Shown: positions 18,379-27,087, numbered from the stretch's first letter. The stretch is 49,389 nucleotides of DNA from Patescibacteria group bacterium (GCA_026415975.1 JAOAFZ010000002.1:1-49389), one strand, 5' to 3'. The notes: a model not told the origin generated them from the letters alone. Made by a program: numbers and translations.

Positions 18379-20295
18379 TTATTTTTGCACCCGTTGATAG
18401 ATACGAATTACCGGGTGGTCAAAAACCGTCCAGGTTTCTTCCGCATTCTCGTCGGGCAATTCCAGGAGCCGTACCGGTCCAATACGTATTCCGGGAAACG
18501 AGGCAAATTCTCCAACCAGACGGTACTCACCACTGGTAAAGAGGCGTGCGTAGTATTCCTGAAGGCGTGGATACTTGTCTGCAAGCCGTCGGCAGCGTTC
18601 CTGCTGATCGAGTAGCGGTGTATAAATCGGGATCGGAAGCTGCTGATTGAACGAAAGAAGAGCTTTTGGTCTCAGAGAAGGCGGCTCAAAACAAGTATGA
18701 TTCCTGAAAACCCGTCTCGAATTCACAAATATATAATCTGCCCGGGCGAGATGCTCATCGAGCTGCATTCTGATGAGAGGATCACTGTCTACATTATAAA
18801 AATCAAAAGAAATATAAGTGTAGTTTCTGGGCGGGAATGGAGTTTCCGTATTCGGAGGAAGGATCGGAATATCAATTACGTTTGCAGTTTCGGCAAGTAT
18901 ATACGATCCATCGGGGATGTTCTTATGTATCCACTCAGACGCCGTGTATCGTGGATCCGGCTCAGCATATATCCGCAGTATGGCAATACCGGGAACCGAG
19001 ACAAATAGAAGTGTCACAACTGCTCCGATGCGCAACAGCGTGTTTGCTCTTCCATGCGGCCAACGTCGAAGTAGTGTAGTGTAGAAACTATTTAACGTCG
19101 CCAGAGCAAAGAGTACCAGAATCGGAAACACTGGGGCGATAAATCGGGTCCATTTTGCGTAGAGAAATGCCTGGGACAGAAAATAGAGGAGAAACATAGC
19201 CCTCAACAAAGTGTATCCCCGGTGCCGCCAGGGTAGCAGGAAAAACCCCGCTATTCCAAGGGCAAGTACTGGAAGACCCAGTGCGTAGGGTAATATCACA
19301 CCGAACTGAAAAAATACCGGTGCAGTATACTCAAAACTCCGTGTGTAGAAAACTTTAATCGTGCCAAAGCCAACACCCGATTCAAAGGTCATTGAACCCA
19401 TAAACTGGGAGAACCGCAGCCAGTTGTACGGTGATCCCAATAAGCCTACTACTCCGGCAATACCGGCAAAAAGGGCTATATAGCCTACACGCAGAAGTAA
19501 TTTTCTGATCAGTTTTCGGACCCATTCCCTATGCTGTTCTGTTTTCTTCCTGGGAGTGTAACGATAGGCGAGTACCATGGCAATTACCGGAATTGCGACA
19601 TAGGGAAGTGCCGAAACCTTTGTTGCAAGAGATAACCCAGTAATCAAACCCGTAATTGTCGCATACCGGAGTAACTGAAGCTGCCGGTAAAACAATCTGA
19701 GAGAATAGTATCCCAGCGCGATATACGAAAGCATCAACAACGATTCGGTAGTGCCGAAGTGTGCCAGTTGAATAAGTGCAGGAGAGAATACCACTGGAAT
19801 GCCGAGCGCAAATAGAAAACGTGACGGGGATCCCGACCCGGTATTTTTTTCCTCCCTAGAGGGATTTCTGAGGCGTACTTTTGCTACAAGTAGCTTCAGT
19901 GAGAGCCAGATCAGCCAGCCTGTTCCCAGAGCCGCTGCGGCAGAGATTATCCGGAGAGCCATAGTCGCCTCATCAAATGAAATCGCCTCTCCGGTTCTGC
20001 CGGAAATGAAGTGAAGAGCCGAAACAAGAAACCAGGCAAGGTAAAGGGGAAGTTGTCCGTAGGCGTAAAAATCGGGATCCATACAGCCAGGCTCAAATAA
20101 TCGGGGACATTCCATCTGCATAATAGAAACAGCCATATTACGCTCGTCGGGATGCATAGGATAGGGAAGCCCCCATTCAAGGTTTACCGTGCGGGTGATA
20201 TACAGAAGAACGGTAAATGAGACAGCAAATACCAGCCACCGTGGCGGCCTATGCTTTCGGAAGAGTGTGCGGACACGGTGAACAAGAGTGGTCAT
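18379..20295 (-). CDS. GT-C membrane glycosyltransferase (ArnT/PMT-like)
   Basis: This polytopic protein of 638 residues has about 12 hydrophobic helices followed by a soluble C-terminal domain of about 180 residues. The first extracytoplasmic loop contains PMHPDERN, an acidic motif in the position where GT-C enzymes of the GT39/GT83 type place their catalytic Asp/Glu. These enzymes use polyprenyl-phosphate sugars to modify lipids or proteins outside the membrane. Several surface proteins in this window have Thr/Ser-rich linkers that could be acceptors, which is inference. No good -10 box is placed like those of other genes; TAACAT ends only 3 nt from the ATG. Confidence 0.8.
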   Translation of the reverse strand: MTTLVHRVRTLFRKHRPPRWLVFAVSFTVLLYITRTVNLEWGLPYPMHPDERNMAVSIMQMECPRLFEPGCMDPDFYAYGQLPLYLAWFLVSALHFISGRTGEAISFDEATMALRIISAAAALGTGWLIWLSLKLLVAKVRLRNPSREEKNTGSGSPSRFLFALGIPVVFSPALIQLAHFGTTESLLMLSYIALGYYSLRLFYRQLQLLRYATITGLITGLSLATKVSALPYVAIPVIAMVLAYRYTPRKKTEQHREWVRKLIRKLLLRVGYIALFAGIAGVVGLLGSPYNWLRFSQFMGSMTFESGVGFGTIKVFYTRSFEYTAPVFFQFGVILPYALGLPVLALGIAGFFLLPWRHRGYTLLRAMFLLYFLSQAFLYAKWTRFIAPVFPILVLFALATLNSFYTTLLRRWPHGRANTLLRIGAVVTLLFVSVPGIAILRIYAEPDPRYTASEWIHKNIPDGSYILAETANVIDIPILPPNTETPFPPRNYTYISFDFYNVDSDPLIRMQLDEHLARADYIFVNSRRVFRNHTCFEPPSLRPKALLSFNQQLPIPIYTPLLDQQERCRRLADKYPRLQEYYARLFTSGEYRLVGEFASFPGIRIGPVRLLELPDENAEETWTVFDHPVIRIYQRVQK

Positions 20296-20360
20296 ATAAT
20301 GTTAGGGCTTGATTTTTACCTCCGTTCCGACTATTATATACAGATTACCAATCACTTCAA

Positions 20361-20366
20361 GATTAT
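20361..20366 (+). promoter_or_regulatory. -10 box of rpsF
   Basis: GATTAT ends 6 nt before the rpsF ATG at 20373. There is no Shine-Dalgarno sequence. The box is weaker than most others in the window. Confidence 0.35.
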
Positions 20367-20372
20367 TCTACT

Positions 20373-20636
20373 ATGAAGTCGTACGAACTGACTGTTCTCG
20401 TCCGGAACGAGGGTGATATTGAACCTGTCAAAAAAATAGTCGCCGGCTATAAAGGGGAGATTGTCGAGGAAACTAAGTGGGGTAAACGCGAGCTGGCCTA
20501 TCCCATCAAAAAGGAAACCGAGGCATTCTACTTCACTTATCAGCTTAAGCTGGATCCCGGTATTATTGCAGATTTCAAGAAAAAAATGAATTACGAAGAG
20601 AGCATCGTCCGCTATCTTTTACTCGCTAAGGAATAA
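20373..20636 (+). CDS. rpsF: 30S ribosomal protein S6
   Basis: The 87-residue product carries the S6 fold signature: MKSYELTVLVRNEGD (strand 1), WGKRELAYPIKKETEAFYF and YEESIVRYLLL. It binds S18 and 16S rRNA in the platform of the small subunit. It is slightly shorter than E. coli S6 and lacks the acidic tail. In most bacteria ssb lies between rpsF and rpsR; here 85 nt of non-coding sequence with a strong promoter take its place. Confidence 0.95.
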   Translation: MKSYELTVLVRNEGDIEPVKKIVAGYKGEIVEETKWGKRELAYPIKKETEAFYFTYQLKLDPGIIADFKKKMNYEESIVRYLLLAKE

Positions 20637-20684
20637 TATCTGTTCACTGAGTTTGCTGGTTACTTTGTTCTTAGAATAATTGCC

Positions 20685-20713
20685 TTACACAAACACAAAC
20701 TGTTTGCTATAAT
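20685..20713 (+). promoter_or_regulatory. Consensus sigma-70-type promoter of rpsR
   Basis: TTACAC (20685-20690), a 17-bp spacer, then TATAAT (20708-20713) preceded by TGC. The -10 box ends 8 nt before the ATG at 20722. This is one of the best promoters in the window and shows that rpsR is transcribed separately from rpsF without a 5' leader. Confidence 0.75.
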
Positions 20714-20721
20714 ACTTCTCT

Positions 20722-20934
20722 ATGCCCCAAAAAGACTTTTTCCAGAAATTTGATACTACTCCTGATTACAAGGACGTAGATAATCTTGTAAAGTTCCTGT
20801 CCGCGCGCATGAAGATCCTCCCGCGTGAGAAGACGGGTGTAAACGCGAAAAACCAGAAAGCACTTACGAAAGCTATCAAGTATGCACGGTATCTGGCTCT
20901 GATCCCTTATACCTCGTACCAGAAGTCAAAGTAA
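20722..20934 (+). CDS. rpsR: 30S ribosomal protein S18
   Basis: The 70-residue product carries the S18 core: [20 protein letters not shown], then [20 protein letters not shown] and YLALIPY. It lacks the N-terminal cysteines seen in many S18 proteins, as do zinc-free forms. It pairs with S6 in the 30S platform. It is not followed by rplI (L9), the usual neighbour; loss of L9 is reported for Microgenomates and some related candidate phyla. Confidence 0.93.
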   Translation: MPQKDFFQKFDTTPDYKDVDNLVKFLSARMKILPREKTGVNAKNQKALTKAIKYARYLALIPYTSYQKSK

Positions 20935-20940
20935 GGCCGG

Positions 20941-20968
20941 TTGCATTCGCTCTCCTGTGCTCTATAAT
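20941..20968 (+). promoter_or_regulatory. Promoter deciding the start of the next gene
   Basis: TTGCAT (20941-20946), a 16-bp spacer, and TATAAT (20963-20968) end 6 nt before ATG 20975. This favours ATG 20975 over the in-frame ATG at 20957, which lies inside the promoter. Confidence 0.65.
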
Positions 20969-20974
20969 GAGAGC

Positions 20975-21694
20975 ATGAAAATCCCGATTCTAGTTCCCTC
21001 CGATGCAGAGTTGCTACTGTCAAGGGATCAAAAAGTGGATTTCGGCACTCCGTTTTTACGCCGTTCTGCCACCAGGGATGTGCGCATCCCTCTTGCAGCT
21101 TCGCTGGGATTTCCGCCGGATAGGATTTTTGTTCATTTGCATAAATTTGTCGGAGATGTTGTGCAAAAAAACGAGGTTCTTGCCGAGCGGAAGACAATGA
21201 TGTCTACGAAACAGTATCTAAGCGAACATAATGGCGTCATAAAGGAAATAAACCACTACGACGGCTCGGTAACTATTACGGTACGGACCGGCGAGTGTGT
21301 GGAAGAGACCTGTTATTTCAGAGGCACCGTTGAGGAGATTGAGGGTGGCTTTCTGTTTGTGCGAGTGTCCCGTGGAAAAGCCTATCAGCTTGCCGTGCCT
21401 TGTCAATACTTTGGAGGAAAGATTCTCTATTTTGAAGGAACTCCTGTACATAAGATTACCGAAGAGACTGTCAATGAGACGGTAATCTGCGCGCCAAAGT
21501 TTCAATCATACGATCATACCAAGCTTGAGGCGCTGGGGGCCCGGGGGTTTATTGTCGTAGAAGCACCCGATGAACAATCCCAGACTCCAGTTGCAGTCCT
21601 GAGGTCGAAACACGACTGTGAAGAGATCCGAAAACATTCCTTTTCCAGTTGCAACATTGGCCCCGATCATACTACAATCTACCTCTATGACTGA
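20975..21694 (+). CDS. Unknown protein with a barrel-sandwich-like N-terminal half
   Basis: The 239-residue cytoplasmic protein has no signal peptide or membrane helix. Residues about 45-105 (VGDVVQKNEVLAERK, then YLSEHNGVIKEINHYDGSVT) have the rhythm of a biotinyl/lipoyl-like barrel-sandwich hybrid: a V.V.DxVxxxxxLA strand-turn, then GVIxxI and GxVTI. No lysine attachment motif is seen. The second half is mixed alpha/beta and contains LEALGARGFIVVEAP, which could be part of a Rossmann-like unit. I do not recognise the family. The gene sits between rpsR and the S41 protease, and its last codons contain the promoter and start of the protease gene (8-nt overlap). Confidence 0.7.
   Translation: MKIPILVPSDAELLLSRDQKVDFGTPFLRRSATRDVRIPLAASLGFPPDRIFVHLHKFVGDVVQKNEVLAERKTMMSTKQYLSEHNGVIKEINHYDGSVTITVRTGECVEETCYFRGTVEEIEGGFLFVRVSRGKAYQLAVPCQYFGGKILYFEGTPVHKITEETVNETVICAPKFQSYDHTKLEALGARGFIVVEAPDEQSQTPVAVLRSKHDCEEIRKHSFSSCNIGPDHTTIYLYD
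21649..21678 (+). promoter_or_regulatory. Promoter of the S41 protease inside the upstream gene
   Basis: TTGCAA (21649-21654), an 18-bp spacer, and TACAAT (21673-21678) end 8 nt before ATG 21687. The promoter lies within the last 15 codons of the preceding gene, so both must be encoded at once. Confidence 0.6.
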
Positions 21695-23027
21695 ACATTC
21701 CTCCCATTCCCACCACCCCGCGCACACTCATTCCGGCAAGGATACGGGCCAAGAGGAAGTACGTACCGGCGAAACCATCATTCGTCAGCTACCGTGGACA
21801 AATATTATCCTTCTGCTGTCATTGGGTATCCTACTTTTCGGGATGGGATACAAGTTTGGAGAATGGCGAATTGCGGGTGGAAACATTAGCGCATCTGCGG
21901 TTGATCTAATTACCGGCAGCACAAATCAGCAAAATCGTAAAGGAGTGGACTTCGGACTATTCTGGGACGTCTGGGGCAAACTTGAAAAAAAGTATGTAGA
22001 TAAAACAAAACTCGATGCGGAAAAAATGTATTATGGCGCTATAAAGGGGATGGTGGCATCACTTGGTGACCCTTATACTTTCTTTCTGACACCCGAAGAG
22101 AATAAAAAATCTAAAGACGATCTGGGTGGGCGGTTTGAGGGGATAGGAGCTGAGCTGGGCCTGAAGGCGGGTGCGATTGTTGTTGTTGCGCCAATTAAGA
22201 ACTCTCCCTCAATCAAAGCCGGACTTCGGGCTGGAGACATTATTACTAAGGTCAACGATGAATCAATTAAAGGATGGTCTTTGAGTGAAGCGGTCAGTAA
22301 AATCCGCGGACCGGGCGGAACGACAGTAAAGATCACTGTGGTTCGGCCCTCTGACGGGAAAGAGTATACATTTGCTATAGTTCGCGATACGATCAAAGTA
22401 GACTCGATTGAACTTACCTATGAACGGAAAAACAAAAAACAGGTAGCCATTGTCAAGATCAACCAGTTTGGCGAAACAACCAACAGCGAATGGGACAGGG
22501 CTGCTTCGGAGATTCTCCAGAGGTCAGAGAGCGGTCAGGTGGATGCGGTAGTGGTGGACCTTCGCGATAACCCGGGGGGTTACCTAGAAAGTGCTGTATA
22601 CATTGCATCCGAGTTCCTTGAACAGGGAAAGATGGTCGTAAAGCAGGAATCCAGTATCGAAGAAGACAGGGAGTACAGCGTCCGCCGAACTGGTCGCCTT
22701 CTCGAGATTCCACTCGTGGTAGTTCTGAACGGCGGTTCTGCATCCGCTTCAGAGATACTCGCCGGAGCATTACGCGATCATAACCGTGCCCGGATTGTCG
22801 GGGAAAAGTCATTCGGAAAGGGTTCGGTGCAGGAAGCTCTGGACCTTGCCAAAGGCTCGGGACTTCACGTTACTGTTGCCAAATGGGTTCTTCCCGGAGG
22901 AGAATGGATTAACGGCAAAGGTATTACACCGGAAATACTGGTCACCAATCAACTGGAGGATGGTAATACTCTAACCAGAGAAACTGATGCACAGCTTGAC
23001 CGTGCTGTAGAATTAGCAAGTGAATGA
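21687..23027 (+). CDS. S41 C-terminal processing protease (CtpA-like) with PDZ domain
   Basis: This membrane-anchored serine protease of 446 residues would trim or degrade envelope proteins. A cytoplasmic His-rich N-terminus (MTEHSSHSHHPAHTHSG) precedes one membrane helix (about 35-57). An N-terminal helical region (DVWGKLEKKYVDK) follows, then a PDZ domain (about 140-225, with the GIGAELG and AGLRAGDIITKVND motifs). The protease core contains DLRDNPGGYL, the nucleophile Ser in NGGSASASEI and the general-base Lys in GEKSFGKGSVQ. ATG 21687 is chosen for its promoter. HtrA is encoded directly downstream, giving two PDZ-type envelope proteases side by side. The His-rich tail could bind metal; that is a guess. 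Confidence 0.93.
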   Translation: MTEHSSHSHHPAHTHSGKDTGQEEVRTGETIIRQLPWTNIILLLSLGILLFGMGYKFGEWRIAGGNISASAVDLITGSTNQQNRKGVDFGLFWDVWGKLEKKYVDKTKLDAEKMYYGAIKGMVASLGDPYTFFLTPEENKKSKDDLGGRFEGIGAELGLKAGAIVVVAPIKNSPSIKAGLRAGDIITKVNDESIKGWSLSEAVSKIRGPGGTTVKITVVRPSDGKEYTFAIVRDTIKVDSIELTYERKNKKQVAIVKINQFGETTNSEWDRAASEILQRSESGQVDAVVVDLRDNPGGYLESAVYIASEFLEQGKMVVKQESSIEEDREYSVRRTGRLLEIPLVVVLNGGSASASEILAGALRDHNRARIVGEKSFGKGSVQEALDLAKGSGLHVTVAKWVLPGGEWINGKGITPEILVTNQLEDGNTLTRETDAQLDRAVELASE

Positions 23028-23060
23028 ACGGGAATGCTTGCAAGGCCACAGAAGCCTGGG

Positions 23061-23077
23061 GCGTTTTATTAAAACGC
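23061..23077. terminator. Short hairpin between the two protease genes
   Basis: GCGTTTT-ATT-AAAACGC is a perfect 7-bp inverted repeat with a 3-nt loop, 34 nt after the S41 stop. It lacks a long T-tract, so it is only a possible terminator or attenuator ahead of the htrA promoter (TATAAT, 23096-23101). Confidence 0.35.
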
Positions 23078-23112
23078 TCTTAAGGTTAGTAGTTCTATAA
23101 TAGAGTCGACCT

Positions 23113-24294
23113 ATGAAAAAAATACTTATCGTTGCTGTCCTGGTCCTCATTGGTGTCGCCGCTTTTCAGCGCTATGGTGGCGATCCTGAATTCCTGAATT
23201 CCGCTCTCCGACAATTTATCCCAACTCAACAAAGAACAAGTCCTACTGCTGCTCCGTTCAAAGTGGAAACAAAAACCGATGCTAGTATTACAGACCACGA
23301 GCAGCGTGTTATCGCTGTCATTCGGAATGCATTACCCTCAGTTGTGACTATTGGTATAAAAGCAACTACCCGCACTCGAGATCAATTTCAAATAGACCCG
23401 TTCAATCCGTTCCAGCCGTTTCGCCGAGTTCCCGGAGAAGAACGGACAATTGAGCGAAACATCGGTAGCGGCTTTATCCTAACCGAGGACGGCTTGATTA
23501 TCACCAATCGGCATGTTGTAGATGTCGAGGGTGCAACCTATAACGTTCTTACCGACGACGGAAAACAATATGACGTTGAAAAAATTTACCGTGATCCGCT
23601 GAACGATCTTGCGATACTAAAGATTAATGCAAATAATCTCAAGCCTCTCCCGCTTGGTGATTCCTCCAAGTTGCAACTGGGGCAGTACGCAATTGCGATC
23701 GGTACTCCGCTTGGCGAATTCCGGAACACCGTTACTACTGGAATTATATCCGGCCTTGGCAGAGGAATTACAGCCGGCTCGCCTTTCGAGGGGTACGTTG
23801 AAAAGCTGGACAACGTTATTCAGACCGACGCGGCAATCTCACCAGGGAACTCTGGCGGACCGCTTCTTAATAGTAGCGGACAAGTGATCGGGGTAAATAC
23901 TGCCGTCTCATCGGAGGGGCAGAATATCGGTTTTGCAATTCCTTCGGCAGTTGTGAAAGAGCTTGTTGATTCATTTAATCAGCGCGGAGGAAGTTTTGAG
24001 CGACCGTATATTGGCGTTCGTTACAAGATTATTGACCGGCAGACCGCAGTTCTAAACGAACTGGTCGAGGGAGCATATGTCATCGAAGTTCTCCCAGGTT
24101 CGCCCGCAGACAAAGCAGGCTTGCAGGAGGAGGATATAATTATCCAGTTCGATGGGAAGCGATTGCAGGGTCAAGATGATCAGGGTCTTGCAAAGATGGT
24201 ACTGCAAAAAAGTGTAGGTGATGTAATTTCACTTCGAGTCTGGAGGAATGGCAATACCATTGATCTAAATCTCACACTTGAGGCGAATAAGTAG
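23113..24294 (+). CDS. htrA: HtrA/DegP-like serine protease with one PDZ domain
   Basis: This envelope serine protease of 393 residues has an N-terminal membrane anchor (about 3-20). A trypsin-like domain follows, with His in TNRHVVD, Asp in NDLAILKI and Ser in SPGNSGGPLL. A single PDZ domain (about 300-390) contains GAYVIEVLPGSPADKAGLQ. The layout is that of DegS or Gram-positive HtrA. It would degrade or refold damaged exported proteins. A TATAAT box ends 11 nt before the ATG, so any leader is only a few nucleotides. With HtpX and S41 it makes three envelope proteases in the window. Confidence 0.95.
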   Translation: MKKILIVAVLVLIGVAAFQRYGGDPEFLNSALRQFIPTQQRTSPTAAPFKVETKTDASITDHEQRVIAVIRNALPSVVTIGIKATTRTRDQFQIDPFNPFQPFRRVPGEERTIERNIGSGFILTEDGLIITNRHVVDVEGATYNVLTDDGKQYDVEKIYRDPLNDLAILKINANNLKPLPLGDSSKLQLGQYAIAIGTPLGEFRNTVTTGIISGLGRGITAGSPFEGYVEKLDNVIQTDAAISPGNSGGPLLNSSGQVIGVNTAVSSEGQNIGFAIPSAVVKELVDSFNQRGGSFERPYIGVRYKIIDRQTAVLNELVEGAYVIEVLPGSPADKAGLQEEDIIIQFDGKRLQGQDDQGLAKMVLQKSVGDVISLRVWRNGNTIDLNLTLEANK

Positions 24295-24343
24295 AAATCG
24301 CCTCAGGTAAGCAAACCGCAGTACAACAATTTTTCCTTTCTAC

Positions 24344-24352
24344 TGATATACT
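24344..24352 (+). promoter_or_regulatory. Extended -10 promoter of hisS
   Basis: TGA-TATACT ends 6 nt before ATG 24359. There is no Shine-Dalgarno sequence; the transcript would be leaderless. Confidence 0.55.
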
Positions 24353-24358
24353 AGCGGT

Positions 24359-25678
24359 ATGTCAAAAATAGAACCGCGTACGTTGAAAGGGTTCCGGGAC
24401 TTTCTTCCTGCCGACATGCGTATCCGCATTCCGGTTTTCCAGGCATTCAGGGAAAGTTTTGAAAAATACGGCTACGAACCGCTTGAAACGCCGACTCTGG
24501 AATATGCGGATATCCTGATGGGAAAGTATGGCGAAGAGGCGGAAAACCTCATATACCACTTCCGTGACCGTGGAAACCGGGAAGTGGCAATGCGCTACGA
24601 CGTTACTGTCCCCGCCTGCAGGGTATTTGCTCAGCACCGGAACGATCTGCCGATCCCGTTTAAGCGGTATCAGATTCAACCTGTCTGGCGGGCCGATAAT
24701 ACCCAGAAAGGGCGATTTCGTGAATTTTACCAGTGCGATGCCGATACCTTCGGGAGTTCTTCATTGCTTGCCGAGGCGGAATTTATTGCTTTAGGAGTCG
24801 AAGTACTACAAAAACTTGGTTTTGAGCATTTTGTTGTACGCATCAATAACCGGAAGATCATTGATGGTATTGCAAAGTATGCAGGAGCTTCCGAAGACCA
24901 GTTCTACACCATCTGCATTGCCATCGATAAGCTGGATAAAATCGGCAGGGAAGGCGTGGAGGCGGAGCTCCGGGCAAAGTCGATTCCCGATGCAACGATC
25001 GGCAGAATACGGAATATGCTCGATCTTGCCGAAGAAACTGAGGTGCTCGACCAGCTGGAAACACTCCTCGCGGACTTCCCTGGAGCACTGGAAGGAATCG
25101 AAGAACTGCGGGAACTCTTCGAGTTGTTGCGTTCTCTGGACGTCCCGGAAAAATACTATCGCTTCGATGTGACGATTATTCGCGGTCTTTCTTATTATAC
25201 GGGCCCTGTTTGGGAGTTTGAGATTACAGACGGCGGAGTAGGTTCCGTGGGTGGGGGAGGTCGCTATGACAAGCTAGTGGGCATCTACCTGGGTCAGGAT
25301 ATGCCTGCTGCCGGGGGGTCATTCGGCATCGAAAGGATTATTGAACTGATCAAAGAACGCAATCTGCTGCCGACACATGACGACAGGCGCATACTGGTCA
25401 CCGTTTCTTCCAGGGAATTATTAGCGCATTCGCTTGCAATTGCCCGGTTGGTACGCAACGCAGGTTTTGCGACTACTGTCTATCCTGAGCCGGCCCGTTT
25501 GGATCGACAATTTAAATATGCCGACCGGAAAAGATTCCCATATGTTCTGGTAAGCGGGGAAGTTGAACAGAAAAACGGGACTGTCAGGATCAAAAATATG
25601 ACCACAGGCACCGAGCATACTGTCCCCGTATCGGATGTGATTACCACGCTTCACGCCAGTGTACACGCTTCAGTGTAA
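24359..25678 (+). CDS. hisS: Histidyl-tRNA synthetase
   Basis: This class II synthetase of 439 residues charges tRNA-His. The N-terminus LKGFRDFLPADM and motif 1 region are normal. VTVPACRVFA and RADNTQKGRFREFYQCDAD cover motif 2. The His-specific RGLSYYTGPVWEF block and the motif 3 glycine-rich stretch ending SFGIERIIEL follow. The C-terminal anticodon-binding domain is about residues 335-430. The protein is complete and normal in length. It is followed by 327 nt without a gene. Confidence 0.97.
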   Translation: MSKIEPRTLKGFRDFLPADMRIRIPVFQAFRESFEKYGYEPLETPTLEYADILMGKYGEEAENLIYHFRDRGNREVAMRYDVTVPACRVFAQHRNDLPIPFKRYQIQPVWRADNTQKGRFREFYQCDADTFGSSSLLAEAEFIALGVEVLQKLGFEHFVVRINNRKIIDGIAKYAGASEDQFYTICIAIDKLDKIGREGVEAELRAKSIPDATIGRIRNMLDLAEETEVLDQLETLLADFPGALEGIEELRELFELLRSLDVPEKYYRFDVTIIRGLSYYTGPVWEFEITDGGVGSVGGGGRYDKLVGIYLGQDMPAAGGSFGIERIIELIKERNLLPTHDDRRILVTVSSRELLAHSLAIARLVRNAGFATTVYPEPARLDRQFKYADRKRFPYVLVSGEVEQKNGTVRIKNMTTGTEHTVPVSDVITTLHASVHASV

Positions 25679-26005
25679 CCAGATAGCGCTTTCCCGAATC
25701 GTAAACTGGTATATATCCCGATTTCCGGAATGGCTTCCCCGTCAGACTGCCCGCGCGTTATTCGAGCCCGTTCATTTGCACGCAAAAATACTTGCACGCA
25801 AAAATACTGCCATGCCGGACCACGGAATCATTCCCAACGAGCGACCCCGCCGAGAGCTTATGCCAACATAGGACGGTACCGGTTTTTCGAATTGGATAGC
25901 AGCAACACCTTTTTTGCTTTCAGGCGTTATGTTACTCCAACGTGCGGCATTTTCCGAAATCAAGGTATGCAAGGATTGCTGGAACAGGCCATGATATAAT
26001 AGGGA
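25679..26005. other. Gap between hisS and the release-factor gene, with a 16-bp tandem repeat
   Basis: No convincing gene is present and, in particular, no trace of a release-factor domain 1 in any frame. A perfect tandem duplication of TTGCACGCAAAAATAC lies at 25776-25791 and 25792-25807. The gap ends with the promoter of the release-factor gene. Confidence 0.55.
25992..26000 (+). promoter_or_regulatory. Extended -10 promoter of the short release factor
   Basis: TGA-TATAAT, a perfect extended -10, ends 5 nt before ATG 26006. It fixes the start of the gene at exactly the point where domain 1 would otherwise precede it. Confidence 0.7.
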
Positions 26006-26692
26006 ATGCAAATCGATACCAATACCGCTATTATCGAAGCTATGCCCGGCGTGGGGGGAGATGAGTCGAAAATCTGGATGGATGATCTTCTCCATTCATA
26101 CATAAAGTTCGCCGAGCGTCGCGGCATGAAGATTTCCTATCTCGCTGATACCATAATCCAGATTCGCGGTACCGGGGCATTTTCCCTCTTTCGGCATGAA
26201 ACCGGCGTACACCGGGTACAACGCATCCCTGCCACCGAACGAAAAGGGCGGGTTCATACTTCAACCTGCATAATCGTCGTCTACCCGCAAATCAGCCGGG
26301 GTCAAGTGCAAATAAACCCTGCCGATCTGGACTGGCAGTTTTATCGTGCCGGGGGAAAAGGTGGACAGAACGTAAACAAAGTCGAAACTGCTGTCCGGCT
26401 TACTCATAAGCCAACCGGAATCGTGGTTACCAGCTCTCGGGAGCGATACCAGGAAGCAAATCGTCAAATAGCACTTGAGTTACTGGCAGGAAAACTCTAT
26501 CAGCTCGAGGAAGAAAAAAAACGGGGTGCGGTTTTTTCGTATGTAAAGGATATCGGAAACGGGGAACGTGCCGAAAAAATCCGAACCTATAACTTTCCAC
26601 AGAACCGGCTGACAGATCATCGCATTAATAAGAGCTTCTACAACCTCGAAGATATCATCTCAGAAGGAAAATGGGATAAAGTACTGACCTGA
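26006..26692 (+). CDS. prfA: Peptide chain release factor 1-like protein lacking domain 1
   Basis: The 228-residue product would recognise stop codons and trigger peptide release. It starts [20 protein letters not shown], which aligns with the beginning of domain 2 in standard RF1 (about 360 residues), so about 110 N-terminal residues are absent. [10 protein letters not shown] holds the PAT tripeptide (residues 75-77), the RF1-type UAG/UAA reader. The catalytic loop is [16 protein letters not shown] with GGQ at 119-121; the [10 protein letters not shown] flank resembles RF2 more than RF1 (NTTDSAVR). The C-terminal part [13 protein letters not shown] is RF1-like, and the last 20 or so residues are also missing. 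A perfect extended -10 box abuts the ATG, so the short form is probably the real gene. Confidence 0.88.
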   Translation: MQIDTNTAIIEAMPGVGGDESKIWMDDLLHSYIKFAERRGMKISYLADTIIQIRGTGAFSLFRHETGVHRVQRIPATERKGRVHTSTCIIVVYPQISRGQVQINPADLDWQFYRAGGKGGQNVNKVETAVRLTHKPTGIVVTSSRERYQEANRQIALELLAGKLYQLEEEKKRGAVFSYVKDIGNGERAEKIRTYNFPQNRLTDHRINKSFYNLEDIISEGKWDKVLT

Positions 26693-26740
26693 GCGTGATT
26701 GTGTCACTTTTTTTCTCGACGGTGGGTGTCTAGTGAAGTC

Positions 26741-27060
26741 ATGCGCATGCAGTCATTCTCTGCTGGATTTATCGTCTTTTCTGCGATCATTACTCCGTTA
26801 GTTTCCTACACAGGACAGATGAACCCGCAAGGGGGACATTCCCAAAAGAAATAATCTGGACGCCCGATCGTATCGGACCGGGTGCTACTTTAAGGATGTC
26901 GTGAATGCCATTAAGGCTGCCGGCACCACGGGTAGTGCAGGCACTCCGCGACTGGACAAAAAACCGCACCATTCCGGCCTGAACAGGATTCTGGCATGGC
27001 GGGATACACGTGATTTCTACATACTCAAGGGGCATCAGAGGGAATTTTTTGCTTGCATTA
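26741..27060 (+). pseudogene. Possible remnant of a secreted protein
   Basis: An ATG at 26741 opens a 37-codon frame with a signal-peptide-like N-terminus (FSAGFIVFSAIITPLVSYTG) and stops at 26854. Just after it, EIIWTPDRIGPGA can be read in one frame and YFKDVVNAIKAAGTTGSAG in another. The latter frame is open to about 27100 and reads into the methyltransferase promoter. Composition suggests one small exported protein disrupted by frameshifts. I do not recognise the family, and chance similarity to coding sequence is possible. Confidence 0.35.
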
Positions 27061-27087
27061 TATACTCATGCTACTATACTAAACGAA

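Noticed and set aside
24816-25172. 118-codon plus-strand frame inside hisS
   Set aside because: It is an out-of-frame shadow of an intact synthetase gene.
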